Positions 48,341 to 60,905 of a DNA stretch of 64,000 nucleotides are shown one piece after another. Position 1 is the first letter of the stretch. Every line of letters begins with the position of its first letter. The notes below the pieces were generated by a model. That model was not told where the DNA came from and did no database searches. It saw only the letters and a program-made list of their open reading frames with translations. A program made the position numbers and the translations under genes. The stretch is taken from NCBI RefSeq assembly GCF_027580225.2, contig NW_027395276.1, positions 5,028,501 to 5,092,500 of the forward strand. The letters run 5' to 3'. The stretch comes from Misgurnus anguillicaudatus. Its lineage: Eukaryota; Chordata; Actinopteri; Cypriniformes; Cobitidae.

Positions 48341-49349
48341 CCCTAATAAGTCCCTTGGGGTCAATCTTACTCCCAAGACACTTCTCTTTAGTTTAAAACA
48401 TGATTCCCTTCATCTCAGTGGAATAAGATATTGTGGCTTTTCCAGATTATCTGTCAAGATTCAAATAAAAAACTGGGCTTGATTTGGTCGTTCTAAAGGT
48501 GTAAAAAAATTCAACAAAAGAGGCCCTTTGGGGGTAAAAATAACCACAATTGAAATGAATGAGAAAATGCAAAAAAAAAAAAAATTTCTTATTTGTCAAA
48601 AAATCAATGCATGCAGAATAAATCTGAAAATTTTAACATAGAAAGGTAGGCCTGGTACTAGAGCACAAATGCAATATAGAAAAGACATGCTCAATCATAC
48701 ACACACACAAACAGACACACACAAACACACAAAGCTATGACTGCCACAGAGAGCATTTTTTACAGAATTTGGCAAAAAACAGCCACAGATGCAAAACAAA
48801 GATGTAAAATGCTCACACAGGTGTGTGTGCGCACCTATTTGAAATAATATTTATTTTTAATGTCCTTTCTAATGTTTATATATACATAAATTCACAAAAC
48901 ATTCCACTAAAGTAGTGATCTTGAGCATTTGGTCACACACGGTAAAATGAATGGGTCTCTATGGGCATCTGCTGGTTGAAATCATTTATTTCCTAAACTG
49001 TAATTATTTTATGTTATTTTCTAAACACCAAATGGCCGAATTCAACAAATAACATCTAGATCAATATCTAAAAACAATTTAAATCCAATTAAGATCAAAA
49101 TGTATGTGAATTTTTCGTAAAAGTTTGATATTTTACAGGTAAGCTAATGGTGTAGTTGAGGAATTGTGTGGTAAACAGGTACAAAAATACTCTCCCAAAA
49201 CACAGCGTTAATGTATAGATGCGAAGTAAACAAAAAAATTATATATTATTTGTATCGTTAAAAATGTATATATTTTTTGTAATCACTCTGGGGTCATTTT
49301 TACCCCCAAGGAACTCTAACGTATACAGGAAAATAAGGGTTTATGAGGG
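48341..49349. mobile_element. 1.0-kb TTAA-flanked element
   Basis: TTAA at 48337-48340 then CCCTAATAAG; TTATGAGGG then TTAA at 49350-49353. Subterminal regions are also inverted (cccttggggtcaatcttac vs catttttacccccaagg). No transposase frame. Confidence 0.7.
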
Positions 49350-50024
49350 TTAATTATTATTTTAAATGATTATGCATCTCTCAAAGTCGAGTCTGCATTT
49401 GTTGTTTTGTTTTCATTCAAGTTTATTCATATTTATAGTACATCCTCGTCTCCCTCTATCCATATACCGTGACGTACTGTTTATTCCCCTTATTTATTTA
49501 TTTCTCTTTGAAATGATTTATATCTTTGTGAAATGTTTTGAATTATTTTTTGTGTATGATTTGTGCTACATTAATAAACTTGCCTTGCCTAAATAGGAGC
49601 AAATGGAGATGTAGTTCTTCTCAGCCGTTTCTTTTAATAAAAAAAAAATAATAATTTTGTGCTCCGGTACCAAAGTTTGCAATCAAAAGTGGAGATCTCA
49701 AAATAAACTCAAACATATCAAATATCTTCAAAACTAAATAATCGATGTTTGGTAAGGAGAAAGATCTGAACTGAAATCTACAAATGACATCTAAATACTT
49801 AAAACTCCTAACCAAAACCTTTAAATCTTTAAGCAAAAGCACAAGAGTGTCTATCTGTAAAATAAAGCAGAAGAGAGAGACAAAGACTCGCGGCTATGAA
49901 GGGTTTAGTGTGTAAAACAGGAGATTAGCAGCAGAAACACAACGAGCGCGACTTTAATAAACCTTTGATAGATGCAGTAAGCTGCTGTAGGCCATGAAGA
50001 CGACGGATCGACTGTCAAACACAC

Positions 50025-50055
50025 ACGTGTGTGTCTGTGTGTGTGTGCGTGCGTG

Positions 50056-50090
<35 letters not shown>
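50025..50090 (+). repeat. (GT)n microsatellite
   Basis: GT run with GC interruptions. Confidence 0.95.
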
Positions 50091-50093
<3 letters not shown>

Positions 50094-50206
50094 TGTGCAT
50101 GACATGGATTCATGTAGATCAGACTTCTGAATAGACCTCCAACCTCAGTGCCAACAGCAGAGACTGACACTGAATGTGTGTGTAATATAACAGCTGTTGT
50201 CCACAC

Positions 50207-50208
<2 letters not shown>

Positions 50209-50280
<72 letters not shown>
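50209..50280 (+). repeat. (GT)n microsatellite
   Basis: Pure GT run of about 70 bp. Confidence 0.97.
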
Positions 50281-52772
50281 CTGATGTCCAAGTTATTGGG
50301 AGGAGTGTACAGTATGTGTGATTCTTTAAGTGCAAGCGTGTTTAAGTTTGTGTGTCATGATTTTAGGACAGTGGACAGCTGTGACCTGTTTCAGTAACGC
50401 ACCTGCCTGCCCCCCCACCCCGTAACCCAACCCCTAAACCTAACCTTTCTGTATTTTTACATTTTCAAAGAAACATCACTTTTATTTATAAGCTTTATTC
50501 CTCACGGGAACAACAATGTCACAATAATTTGGTCCAACACACGCCCCTTGACGTTTTGTCCACACTGGAATGTGTTGTGTTGTGATGTTGAATTGATACT
50601 GTGGAGGTCGGTAACACTGAGTGTGATTACATGCACAGTCTAACATCCATTATGCTTAATAAACTGATAACGTGTGGGGTCATGTAAACACGTAAAACGG
50701 TTTTCTTTTATCAGGCACAGGTAGTTTTTTGCTCATCACCCCAATTTTGCGTTGCATGTAAACATCTTGACAGGCTTTCTCACAGTTTTGTGCATGTCTC
50801 CGCGTGTGAAGGATAAACATCACACAAGAGCAAAGTAATGAATAAAAGTCTGTGCTCGACTCAAACAGTTGGCAGAAAAACTGTGAAAATAAATGTTCAT
50901 CTTACATTTATAGCTTCTGCAGACACGAGAAGAGGTACAACAGTATAGATTAAGACAGATTTCCTCTTGACTATTACGTACTATAAGCAGTGACGTCACT
51001 GCCTGCCATGTTATGTATAAAGACTAGATGTCTCGCCCACGCTGCTGGCCAATTGAGTGGAACTTCCGCATTTGGCGGCCATCTTACCACAGGCATTGTG
51101 GCTCACTCGTAGCATTGAGTTTTGTGTGTATATTGTGTATCTACTATTTATAGGAGATATTTTTATTAGTGATGTCAATGCTACATCAAACTCTTCACCT
51201 CTATGCTAAAGACACACAGCTACAGGATACTGATACTGAGGTTTCTGATGTACTAGTTGTTATGCATACTGATTTTCACCAGTAATCTCACACGTGTGTC
51301 CCCTTTAGATCTCAATGCTTTCTTAAACTATGCTTAGATCTACTATGATGCCAAAGTCTAAAACCAAACATAAGAGATGTCTCAGAGTGTCTCATCAAAC
51401 TTTACTCAAAGCCACATAATCTGAGCAATGATTTGTACATAATCGTATAGCTCTCTATGCCATCAGTTGTCTCACATGTCTTTTATTATTATATATCCTA
51501 AAGGATTTAAAGAGAAGTATGTAAGCTATGAAAGAGCAACATTTGAGTGTTTCACTGTCAACAGAAATCTCATTAAAGCTCAAACTGCTCAGATGGAGTT
51601 TAGTCCGGCCTCCGGGCGGAGCCACTGAACGTGATTGACAGCTCTCAGTTCAGACAGGTGGGATTAAAGCAATCAATCACATAAACCTCTGAGGTAAAAA
51701 CTACAGGGCCATAAATTCAATTGCCCGCTCGGCGAGAGAGACAAAGAAAGCGAGAGAACATTGAGGTGATGAAATATTGAAGGCCATTACCCGTCTCTCT
51801 GAGTGGCACGAGAAGATAGAACAATTCAGGATTTAAATCCTGCCGGCTCTATAAATTTATATCAAATGACCGCCGAAGGGCCGCGGGTGACAGCTTACTG
51901 TACATCAATCCAAACCTTCTAGCGTAACCTCCTCCTAAAAACACTACGCCGGTCAAGGGCGACTCTTAAAACGTAACACGCGCTCATCAAAACAAAGACA
52001 GAGGAAACCATTAACATAAAACACACAACCCTCTACACAGACTTGAATCATTTCTCAATGTCTGCTTTTAAAGTCTAAGAAGCTAAAGATGAAGGTAACG
52101 CCTCGCTCTGATGGAAAACTACGTCCTTGACAGAACAGATGAATGGGTTTTATTTTCATGAATCTCCAAAAATATCTTCACAAATAGGGCTGGGTAAAAG
52201 TGATTGGTTCACAAACTTTAATCTATGTTCGATTAAAGGTGCATTGTGTAACTTTTAGAAGGATCTCTTGACAGAAATGCAATATAATCTACATAACTAT
52301 ATTATTAGTGATGTATAAAGACTTTATGTAATGAACTGTATTGTTTTTATTACATTAAAATGAGCCATTTTTTATCTACATACATGTACACCGCAGGTCC
52401 TCTTACATGGAAGTCGTCATCATGTTTCTACAGGAGCCCTAAATGAACAAACTTCTCTACAGAGCATGTTTCATCCCTATGTTGTCTCAGACAATGACAT
52501 GTTTGTCCTGTGCCAGCTACCATATGCGTTTTGAAATTAAAGGGACATTCCACTTAAAAAAAATGCTTATTTTCCAGCTCCCATAGAGTTAAACATTTGA
52601 TTTTTACCGTTTTGGAATCCATTCAGCTGATCTCCAGGTCTGGCGCTAGCACTTTTAGCATAGCTTAGCATAATCCATTGAATCTGATTAGACCATTAGC
52701 ATCACGCTAAAAAAATAACCACATAGTTTCAATATTTTTCCTAAATCAAATGTTTAACTCTATAGGGGAGCT

Positions 52773-53739
52773 AGAGGTCAAGCATGGGGGGCCTTCTGGA
52801 AGATGAAGAACGTATTTCAGTCAATAACTATTTCAATTACACTTAAGGTCAATATATTTGAATCTGCGTGTGTCTCAATCCTGTTCTATGGCTGCGAGAG
52901 CTGGATCCTGAACTCTTTCGCCACCATTGACGAGATATCTCGTCAATCAAGAGAAAACGCCAATGACGAGTATTTCCGTCTTTCCGCAATACCGCCCTTC
53001 CGCAACTTTTTAAACCCAGAAGAATTGCCCTATGGCAAGCAGCTGCATGTCCGTGTCTGTTTTACAGATCGCTCTGAATGGGATCTCTATGAAAAGTCCG
53101 TCACAAAAATGGAATTATCTTTGCTTTTTGCTCAAAATGTGGTGTTTTTGCAGAAACCTACCCATATTCAAAAGCTGATTACAAAAGAACCACTGAAGGT
53201 AGGATGAAACGTTTTTTTTTTTTTGAAAGCAGAGGGTCCGCTCTTTCATTTGATATATTGTATGTTTATATATTTAAAGAAGAACATTTTCTGGAAGGCA
53301 TTAAACTTTTGTGAAAATCATGAAAAACGCTGGCGCTGGCTGGCAACTTTTTTTTTAAACGCTGGCGGTGAAAGAGTTAACAGCAAACTCAGAGACCAAC
53401 TTAACAGCTTTGCTACCAACTGTTACAGAATCATGCTAGGCATAAAACGTCTGGACAAGAAAAGCAATAAAGAGGTTTATGAAAGAGTCGGCCGCCACCA
53501 ACTCATCCTTCAAGTACAACAGGGGCAGTTAAGATTTGTAGGACATTCCCTACACCCCACAACAGCAACATGGCAAAAGAAGTCAAGGCAGAGCGTGAAA
53601 ACTATACCACCAATATATCGGGGAACTTATCAACAAGGACATACCAGCAACAATGAGTGAACTATGAAAAGTTGCCAAAAATCGCGAGGAATGGACAAAA
53701 TTAGTGACCGACTGTCAACCTACCCTGTTTGCAGCCGAT

Positions 53740-53764
<25 letters not shown>
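52773..53764 (+). pseudogene. LINE 3' end: reverse transcriptase C-terminal fragment
   Basis: After KAWGAFWKMKNVFQS the sequence reads FESACVSILFYGCESWIL, the thumb region of LINE reverse transcriptases. It is broken by a MITE (52913-53376) and resumes at 53381 as SKLRDQLNSFATNCYRIMLG, then RLDKKSNKEVYERVGRHQLI and GQLRFVGHSL. A shift follows, and the C-terminus reads NREEWTKLVTDCQPTLFAAD with stop 53740-53742, then a (TGA)n tail. Exact GGAGCT copies at 52767-52772 and 53765-53770 are the target duplication. 5'-truncated as usual for LINEs; the TGA-type tail suggests an RTE-like or related clade (uncertain). Not functional. Confidence 0.88.
52913..53376. mobile_element. TTAA MITE (ctctttc/gaaagag family), copy 1, inside the LINE
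   Basis: Flanked by tgaa (eroded TTAA, 52909-52912) and TTAA (53377-53380). Ends ctctttcgccaccattgacg and gctggcggtgaaagag. Skipping it restores the LINE frame W-I-L-N-S-K-L-R-D. Same family as 55528-55949 and 59623-60108. Confidence 0.88.
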
Positions 53765-53771
<7 letters not shown>

Positions 53772-54189
53772 GAAAATGAGTATATTTAAAAAAAGTGGAG
53801 TTTCCCTTAAGGGGTGAACTGTCGTTGCAATTCGCAATCTTCCCACTAGATAATGCTAAAATTTACATACACCACACTGTATTTATCGATACAATACCGA
53901 TTTGGGAAATCCCTGAATTAATGTGTGTGCTTTACTTGAATTTGAATATTATATCTACTTCACCTCTTGTCCTAAAGATATTACCATCTTTGGTGACTAA
54001 ATTGAAGTCTGTGAAAGTATTTCATGTTTAAATGCAATGATGTTAAAGATCACACATTTTTTTTGTATATGCAATGTCCAGACCAAATCTTTATTTGCCT
54101 GTTTTTAATGTTTTATGCTCTTTGAAAACTTTAAATTTTTTAAACATGTTTCAAGTTATTAGGAATTTTACTGTCGCACAGTAACAGTG

Positions 54190-54415
54190 TTTTTTAATGC
54201 GAAGCATCGCATTCCTCGCTACAGATTTCTCGCGGGATTTAACTTCGTGTCATGCAAATTTTCCGCTTGAGTTGAATATTTTCCCAGTAATCACACCACC
54301 AAATTCACGTCATTCACATAGCCCTGGGCTCGTTCCAGTCTATTCGCGTCTTTGCATTGACTTTGTATGTCATCTACTCGCGCAAATCATTGAATTTGCT
54401 TTGGTGTGTGTATGA
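54190..54415. mobile_element. Harbinger-like fragment
   Basis: aatgcgaagcatcgcattcc at the left and tgaatttgctttggtgtgtg at the right resemble the ends of the elements at 7676 and 15447. Eroded. Confidence 0.35.
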
Positions 54416-54518
54416 CCCATTACAGTTGTTTCATTTGTGTACCCTGTGTGCAGTATATGCACTTATTAATGATTTCTTAGAACATTGTTTGTTACTTAAA
54501 GTAAATGTAATGAAACAA

Positions 54519-54631
<113 letters not shown>

Positions 54632-54933
54632 GTGCAAAACTAACATTTTTAATGAAATATTGATAACTAATCAACATTAAATTTAATCAAAAACCATTAC
54701 CATCTAATCGCCAAATTGGTTGCAATACCCAGCCCTAGTAAAACTGACTTGTGAGGACTGGTGAGTGTCACGTGTGAAATAAACTTAACCATCGTGTGAA
54801 GTGTAAAAATGTGAGAACGGTTTATGTAATGAAGAGCAGATGGCCGTTGACCGACAGAATGCAGATGGATACATCATACGACAATGACACATAACATCTG
54901 AACATATCAGATCATCATCGTGTGTTTACTTAC

Positions 54934-55108
54934 GTTTGATGGTCAGCTCTCCGTAGTTGGACACACCGACGCCACGATTCGAGTGGACGATGCATCTGTA
55001 GCGTCCAGAATCCTGTTTGGTTGTGTTGACCACGTCAAACATGCCGATAAATCGCTGGTTATTCCATGGCTTAGTAGCCTTCATAGGAGCTTCACGACCA
55101 CCGATACC
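54934..55108 (-). CDS. ptprm: ptprm exon: second half of the Ig domain
   Basis: 175-bp exon (residues 66-123 plus one base), acceptor tttacag above 55108 and consensus donor GTAAGT. It begins GIGGREAPMKATKPWNNQRF and continues through FDVVNTTKQDSGRYRC to GVGVSNYGELTIK. The D-S-G-R-Y-R-C motif is the canonical Ig F strand, whose cysteine pairs with FHC of the preceding exon. NTTK is an N-glycosylation sequon. The Ig domain supports homophilic binding and cis contacts in R2B phosphatases (family knowledge). The exon leaves in phase 1 and joins the FN3-1 exon to give [10 protein letters not shown], where the mammalian protein has [10 protein letters not shown]. The frame continues through the donor for a few codons, so splice sites rather than an open frame set the end. 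Confidence 0.95.
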
Positions 55109-56718
55109 CTGTAAACACAACACAACACAACACACACACAGCAGCTGTCAGGCGCTTCAGCGGGCAGATGGAAGACATTTGTTTATCAGTGATAAATCTT
55201 CATTAGTGTTATCAGGGGGACGTCTCTTAATGTGTGCATCTCTTACTCTCTTAATGACAATGTGTTTGTTTATGTGACAAACTACCTGACAGAGTTTCTC
55301 AAACACACATCACTAACATCAGCTACATCCAACGTCACTTCACTTCTGAGACTTCAAACTGACTTCAGTTACACACCATCAGTCCTGCATTACAGCGCTA
55401 GACCAGATTCACTCATTGAAACACAATGTGTACAAACACCTCCTTCAGTCGAGAGGACATCACGCTCAGTAATAATCACAGCGTCATGTTAAACACCAGA
55501 GAGAATCTGCAGACTCTAAACAGTTGAAACTCCTTCCCCGCAATTAATGAGTTACCTCGTCAATTAAAAGAAAACGCTTATTGACGAGTTTTTATTATAG
55601 AGCTATTATCCACTAGGTGGCGCTCTTATTCAACTTATAAAAGACTGAAGCATCCACTGATCCAAAAACAATAAAAGCTCTGTGTATGTTCTGATCATCG
55701 CTCTGAATCTGATCTCTAACAAAAGTCCTTTTAAAAAATTCAATTATGTAAGCGTTTTGAAGAAACCTAGCATATTTGAGAGGTGATCAAAATTGAAAAA
55801 ATTAAGATAGGATGAAACAAATGTTTGTTTGAAAGCAGATGATCTCTTCTTTCATTTGATATATTGTATGTTTATGTGTATGTTTACAACATTTTCTAGA
55901 AGACATTAAACTTTTCTGAAAATCATAAAATATGCTGGTGGGGAAAGAGTTAATAAAGCAGAGAGGTGTGACATTCAGATTATTTGCTCAAAAATGTAAA
56001 GTTATTTTCTAACGGTCAACAAAAAGCTATTGCAAAATTATGGCGTTTCCATTAACATGCAAAATTCCCATTGGTCAAATTTTCATTTCACGATTTCAAT
56101 TTGCGCAATTTGAAGGGTAATTGAAACGCAACCGGAAGCCTGAAAAAAGGTTATTATCGGTTGTACAGACTCACATCATATAAACAAAAGAGATAGCAGC
56201 GCAAATCTGGCATCAAAAAAGATAACTCTGATGCACACCCACGTCACAAGCCAAAATCTCTGGATTTAACCGCTATACAACAATACTGGAACCAGAGTTT
56301 CTTTACCTTGTTTATCTAAAAGGTTTAGTTTCAGTGCGTTACCACATAGAAAAAAATGGCGGTTTTGAAAAGTAATGATTGTCTACTTCTACTAGATAAT
56401 TTAAAGCAGATAGAGGATATTAATCAACAGATGGGTAATATTATACAATAAAGCTTTTGTATATTTACATTACCACTGATTATTGTTTATTTCTACACAA
56501 GCAAATAGATTTTAACATTGTATGTTGTATAAATGAACATTAGTTTATGTATTATAATTGAACAAATCTTTAAATATAGAGTGACATTGTCTTTATATCA
56601 GCTCTGTAAAAGTATCTAAACACATATAAACACAAACACTACAGTAACACACGCAATCTCTGTTGTTTCATGTGGATATATGAGTGTGTATCTCTGTTGT
56701 GTTGTGTGTGTGTCGCAC
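55109..56718. other. 1.6-kb ptprm intron splitting the Ig domain
   Basis: Contains a TTAA MITE (55528-55949). Around 56020-56360 there is an eroded repeat (attatggcgtttccattaac; related words at 18450 and 24200). Otherwise no signal. Confidence 0.7.
55528..55949. mobile_element. TTAA MITE (ctctttc/gaaagag family), copy 2
   Basis: ttga (eroded) at 55524-55527 and TTAA at 55950-55953. The interior (atccactaggtggcgctctt, gaagcatccactgatccaaa, catttgatatattgtatgtt) is shared with copy 3 and in part with copy 1. Confidence 0.85.
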
Positions 56719-56834
56719 CTGTAACCAGAGATTAAAGTTGTCTTTCCATTCACCGTTGACAGTGCAGTGAAATGTGGCCGTCTGTCCGGCGTTCACCTCC
56801 ACCCCTTTAATATGAAGAAAGTGCGGTGTATTCA
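56719..56834 (-). CDS. ptprm: ptprm exon: first half of the Ig domain
   Basis: 116-bp exon (residues 27-65). The acceptor is cttccag above 56834 and the donor GTGCGA, a non-consensus +3 to +6, below 56719. It reads NTPHFLHIKGVEVNAGQTAT, then FHC, then a variable stretch ending NLWLQ. This is the MAM-Ig linker and first sheet of the Ig-like domain. The FHC cysteine is the first of the Ig disulfide; its partner is in the next exon. Entry is phase 1 and exit phase 0. A (GT)n tract on the transcribed strand (56877-56910) begins only about 40 bases before the acceptor. The TPHFL start and the LWLQ end are typical of PTPRM rather than PTPRK or PTPRT (recalled family sequences, not searched). Confidence 0.94.
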
Positions 56835-56872
56835 CTGGAAGACAAACACAACAGATTTCACAACACACAATC

Positions 56873-56876
<4 letters not shown>

Positions 56877-56910
<34 letters not shown>
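56877..56910 (+). repeat. (AC)n microsatellite near a splice acceptor
   Basis: Pure AC run, read as GU repeats in the transcript, starting about 40 bases upstream of the acceptor of the Ig first-half exon. Confidence 0.95.
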
Positions 56911-56914
<4 letters not shown>

Positions 56915-56976
56915 TTATGCCTTAGGTTTCAGCACACAAACATCTCATAATTTCTTTCTTTTTTATATATGTATGC

Positions 56977-57011
<35 letters not shown>

Positions 57012-57889
57012 TACACACGTTTCTTAAATAGATATATGCATAAAAAAAAATTCACACAGTGCACACACATACTGTATATATTATGCAAAAAGTTTGACAG
57101 TTCTACTTTATTTCAAAAGATGCAACACTTTCACTAAAGAGCACATTTCAAAAGATGCTTCAACAATGTCTGAAATTGTGCACAAAAATCACTAAATAAA
57201 ATCTCTGCTGCATAACCCCTACACCTTAAATTTCCACTAGATAACTTTTTAAATATGGCTAACAATATTATTTAAAAAAAAAGATTTTAGTCCTGAGATA
57301 TTTTAGGTGTGTAGTATTTGAGACAAACAGTTAAACATGACTGAAACATTAGTGTGAACTTCAGTATATCTCCTTAATTATATAAGAACAACATTTCTGA
57401 CTTAAACATGACAAAAAGATTTTCTAGTTGTTTACAAAGATCACAAAGTGTCTCATCAACTTAATCGGTTTCTAAACTCAACGTCTTACAAATAAGAGTC
57501 AAAGGATTTTTCTGAAAACATCTTTTGTTATCGATATTAATAAATCCTATTCTCAACCAAAGAAAATCATCTTTATTGGTTTATGGTTTAATCTAATAAT
57601 AATAATCATAATCCACTAAAACACTTAAGTGAAACTATTGATTAAAAAACCTGAATGAAGCTCAGCTTTCTCATTAACTCTAAACAAATATCTGGGTCAA
57701 TATGCATTTATAACCAAACACATCTGTGAGATGAAGTTATGATGTCTAATGTTTGACTGCATGGTGGGCCGCTGTGACCTTGAATTGATCCACAAAGACA
57801 CAGAAACACTGCTAATTTAATCGCTCTCAATATTTCAGCAGTCTCCTTTGAAGTCCCTTATTACCTCCACCGGACCATTTTTTCCACAG

Positions 57890-57894
<5 letters not shown>

Positions 57895-57975
<81 letters not shown>

Positions 57976-57979
57976 TGTC
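57895..57979 (+). repeat. (CT)n microsatellite
   Basis: CT run of about 85 bp with two G interruptions near the end. Confidence 0.97.
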
Positions 57980-58639
57980 TAATGATAGCTGGACCGACCG
58001 CTGTTATTTCAGACCCTCAGAATGAAACTACGTCACCTACTATTGCTCACATCACTTAGACTGACCTCTGATCAGTCAACCAGCTTCTTTACTGAATAAA
58101 AACTAAAAACTAACAGACTGCTAACTGCATCATATTTCATCAATAAAGGCAGTATACTACAGCACATTATTATAACATGACCTCACTGCATCACATGTTC
58201 ATTTCAGCAAGAAACAAATACAATCATGTGCGATTTTTTAACCTAATTACATTCAAATGTCTTGGCACAGTGGGCATTGTGTTTTATGTACTGAATATTT
58301 TACCAAATATACTGTAGCAGACATAGTTTCATCTAAAACTCATCTAATAAGATTATTTGCACAGTAAAATATAGCTTTTCTAGTCAAATCTCATCTATAT
58401 TTCTAGTTTAATCTGACATTAAGCAAGAAACCATAATCTAGTGGCAATCCTGAACAAATGACAATCACTGAAGAATAAACAGTTCATTTCTGAAGATTAA
58501 AATAATCCACTCAAAGAATAATCCTTGATAAATGACAGTCATATTCTCTGTGTAAAACATCTGCACATTTCAGTCAACAGTATTCAGATCTATACTGTAC
58601 ATGTTTATCTCTGTCTGTTGTAACTTCACCCAATAATAA

Positions 58640-58900
58640 AATATTCTATCAATTTCTCAACCCCCGTAAGACCTTCGCTCATCTTCACAACACGAATGAA
58701 GATATTTTGGATAAAATCAAAAGCCCCCATAGACAGCAATGCAACTCACAACTTTCAAGGCCCAGAAATGCAGTGAAGACATCATTAAAATAGTCCATGT
58801 GACTACAATAATTCAATCTATAATAATTCAAAGAATACTTTTTTACTCATAAAGTCAGTCTCCAACACGTATTCATGAAATCGGAATACTCATGTGTTAA
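58640..58900. mobile_element. DNA-transposon fragment
   Basis: aatgaagatattttggataa, cccatagacagcaatgcaac and aaatagtccatgtgactaca are words of a very common cyprinid non-autonomous DNA transposon (recall). Neither terminus is clear. Confidence 0.5.
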
Positions 58901-59257
58901 ACAGTGTCAGCCATAGATATAAATACACATAGATGTGGCTGTATGGTGGACGCATCTATGGAGTGGGCAAATGTGGCATCTATACTGATCAGTGTTGGGG
59001 AAGCTACCCTGAAACTGTAGTTAGATAAGGTACAAGCTACAAGCTACACCCTGTGGTCTGTGTTGGTCCTAACACCCCAGTATAGTGATGGGGACACTAT
59101 ACTGTCAAAAAAGCATGAGAAACTTGATTTCAAACCCCTGGTGGTTCACAGGGAAATTGCAGGAGGTTCGTGAGTTGATATTTTTTTATAGCATATTTAC
59201 CTAAATGAAACAGCTACTAAGTATATATTATTATATTATAAATTATAAGTATATTAG

Positions 59258-59574
59258 TGCTGGGCAAAGATTAATCACAATTAATCGCATACAAAATAAA
59301 AGTGCATTTTTGCATAATATATGTGTATGTGCTGTGTGTAATAATTATTTAAACACATGCATATAAACATTTCAGAACATTTTTATTTATATATATCCAT
59401 TTGTATTGTTTATATATAATATATAAAAATATAAATAAATATGTAAACCTTTCTTAAATACATACATTAATGTGTGTGTATTTATATATACATATTAATT
59501 GCACACAGCACATAGCTTATGCAAAAATCCCTTTTATTTTGTATGCAAATAATTGCGATTAATCTTTGCCCAGC
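59258..59574. mobile_element. Palindromic hAT-type MITE
   Basis: tgctgggcaaagattaatca and gcgattaatctttgcccagc are inverted ends, and the arms continue through gcatacaaaataaaag / cttttattttgtatgc. About 317 bp, strongly self-complementary at both ends. Confidence 0.8.
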
Positions 59575-59622
59575 TCATGGAAAATGAAGAGTTGGATGAA
59601 AAATAAATGTTTTTGAAGTTAA

Positions 59623-60108
59623 CTCTTTTCCCGCCATTGAAGAGTTATCTCTCACGCTTGCCGAGTTTTTACAACAATCCATATTTTCGTTATTATCCAC
59701 TAGGTGTCGCTCTTACCAAACTTATAAAAAACTGAAGCATCCACTGATCCAAAACCAGTAAAACCTCTGTGTATGTTTTGAGGATCGCTCTGAATCTGAT
59801 CTCTATCTCTATCTCTATCTTTTACAAAAATGCAATTATTTCAGCTTTTTGTTCAAACTTTGGTATTTTAAAGAAACCTACCCATATTTGAGAGGTGATA
59901 AAAAGACAACAAATGAAGATAGGAAATATAGAAACTTTGTTTGTTTGTTTGAAAGTAGAGGGTCTGCTGTTCTTTCATTTGATATTTTGTATATTTATAT
60001 ATTTAAAGAAGAAGATTTTCTGGAAAGCATTAAACTTTTGTAAAAATCATTAAAAAAATGCTGCCGCTGACTGCCAACTTTTTTTTAAAAACGCTGGTGG
60101 GGAAAGAG
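59623..60108. mobile_element. TTAA MITE (ctctttc/gaaagag family), copy 3
   Basis: Exact TTAA at 59619-59622 and 60109-60112. Ends ctcttttcccgccattga and gctggtggggaaagag. Best-preserved ends of the three copies. Contains a short (ATCTCT)n-like expansion near 59798-59820. Confidence 0.9.
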
Positions 60109-60266
60109 TTAAACATGCAAATGTGCAAATCAATATTGAAATATTTACTTAAAATCTCAGGGGATACTTTAAATAAATCATTTAGGTCAAGGAAGTTCGG
60201 CTGACAAAGTTTAAAAACCCCTGGCATAGTAGAACCATTATTATCTGAATGTTTCTATAAAAAATC

Positions 60267-60395
60267 TTTCAAAGAACAAAGAAAAGGGCTGCACTTTGCA
60301 TATAAAACGTATATTTATTAGCATATTATATATTATATCGCTAATAAATATACGTTTTATATGCAAAGTGCGGCCCTTTTCTTTGTTCTTTGAAA
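60267..60395. repeat. 129-bp near-perfect hairpin
   Basis: Arms 60267-60321 and 60341-60395 match at 54 of 55 positions (tttcaaagaacaaagaaaag ... and complement), with a 19-nt AT-rich loop. There is no TTAA or TA flank that clearly marks a MITE, though an origin as a short palindromic element is likely. Confidence 0.9.
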
Positions 60396-60905
60396 TTACT
60401 TATAAGTCTGGTCAAGCACTCTTATAATATATATAATAAATTGAGTGAAGCCTGCTCCTACGACACAATTGTATAAAAAATCTTTAACATCTGAAGAACC
60501 AAAGGTTTCACAAAAGATTGTTTGTAGTAAAAAAGGTTGATTATGTTATAAAAAGGTATGAAATAAACGGCATCCCTGTGAAGAAGCTTTAAGCACCCTT
60601 TTCAAAGAGTGTAATGCACAAAAACTCTTTCATAAGAGATTCCTGAAGGTCTTATTAGGTAGCTAACTATATAGACACGAAGGTTTGGTATCATTTTGTT
60701 GCTGGATCTAATCTTAGTCATCTTTCCTTCATTACAGAAAGCGCACTGTCCCCTCCAGTTTTCTGCAGTTTGTTTTGTTTATTACGTCTCTATTCTCTAA
60801 TCTGACTCATGCCCGAGGACAGACGGACGATGTTGATATTTGGAGAGTGGCAGAAAAAGGCCACGGATTGAGGATGAGGTTTATATGACGAGAGACAGGT
60901 CTTAC

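Larger units (their letters stand above)
52541..53806. mobile_element. TTAA MITE split by a LINE insertion
   Basis: TTAA then agggacattccactt at the left; aagtggagtttccc then TTAA at the right. The inner part continues attttccagctcccatagag and gctggaaaatgag near the right end. It is interrupted at ggagct by the LINE (52773-53764). Confidence 0.8.
56835..60905. other. 4.1-kb ptprm intron between MAM and Ig exons
   Basis: Contains microsatellites at 56877 and 57895, a DNA-transposon fragment (58640-58900), a hAT-like end near 58984-59060 (agtgttggggaagctaccct), a MITE at 59258-59574, a TTAA MITE at 59623-60108 and a hairpin at 60267-60395. 57100-57890 and 57980-58600 are AT-rich without a recognised element. 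60700-60900, next to the MAM exon, is non-repetitive. Confidence 0.65.
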
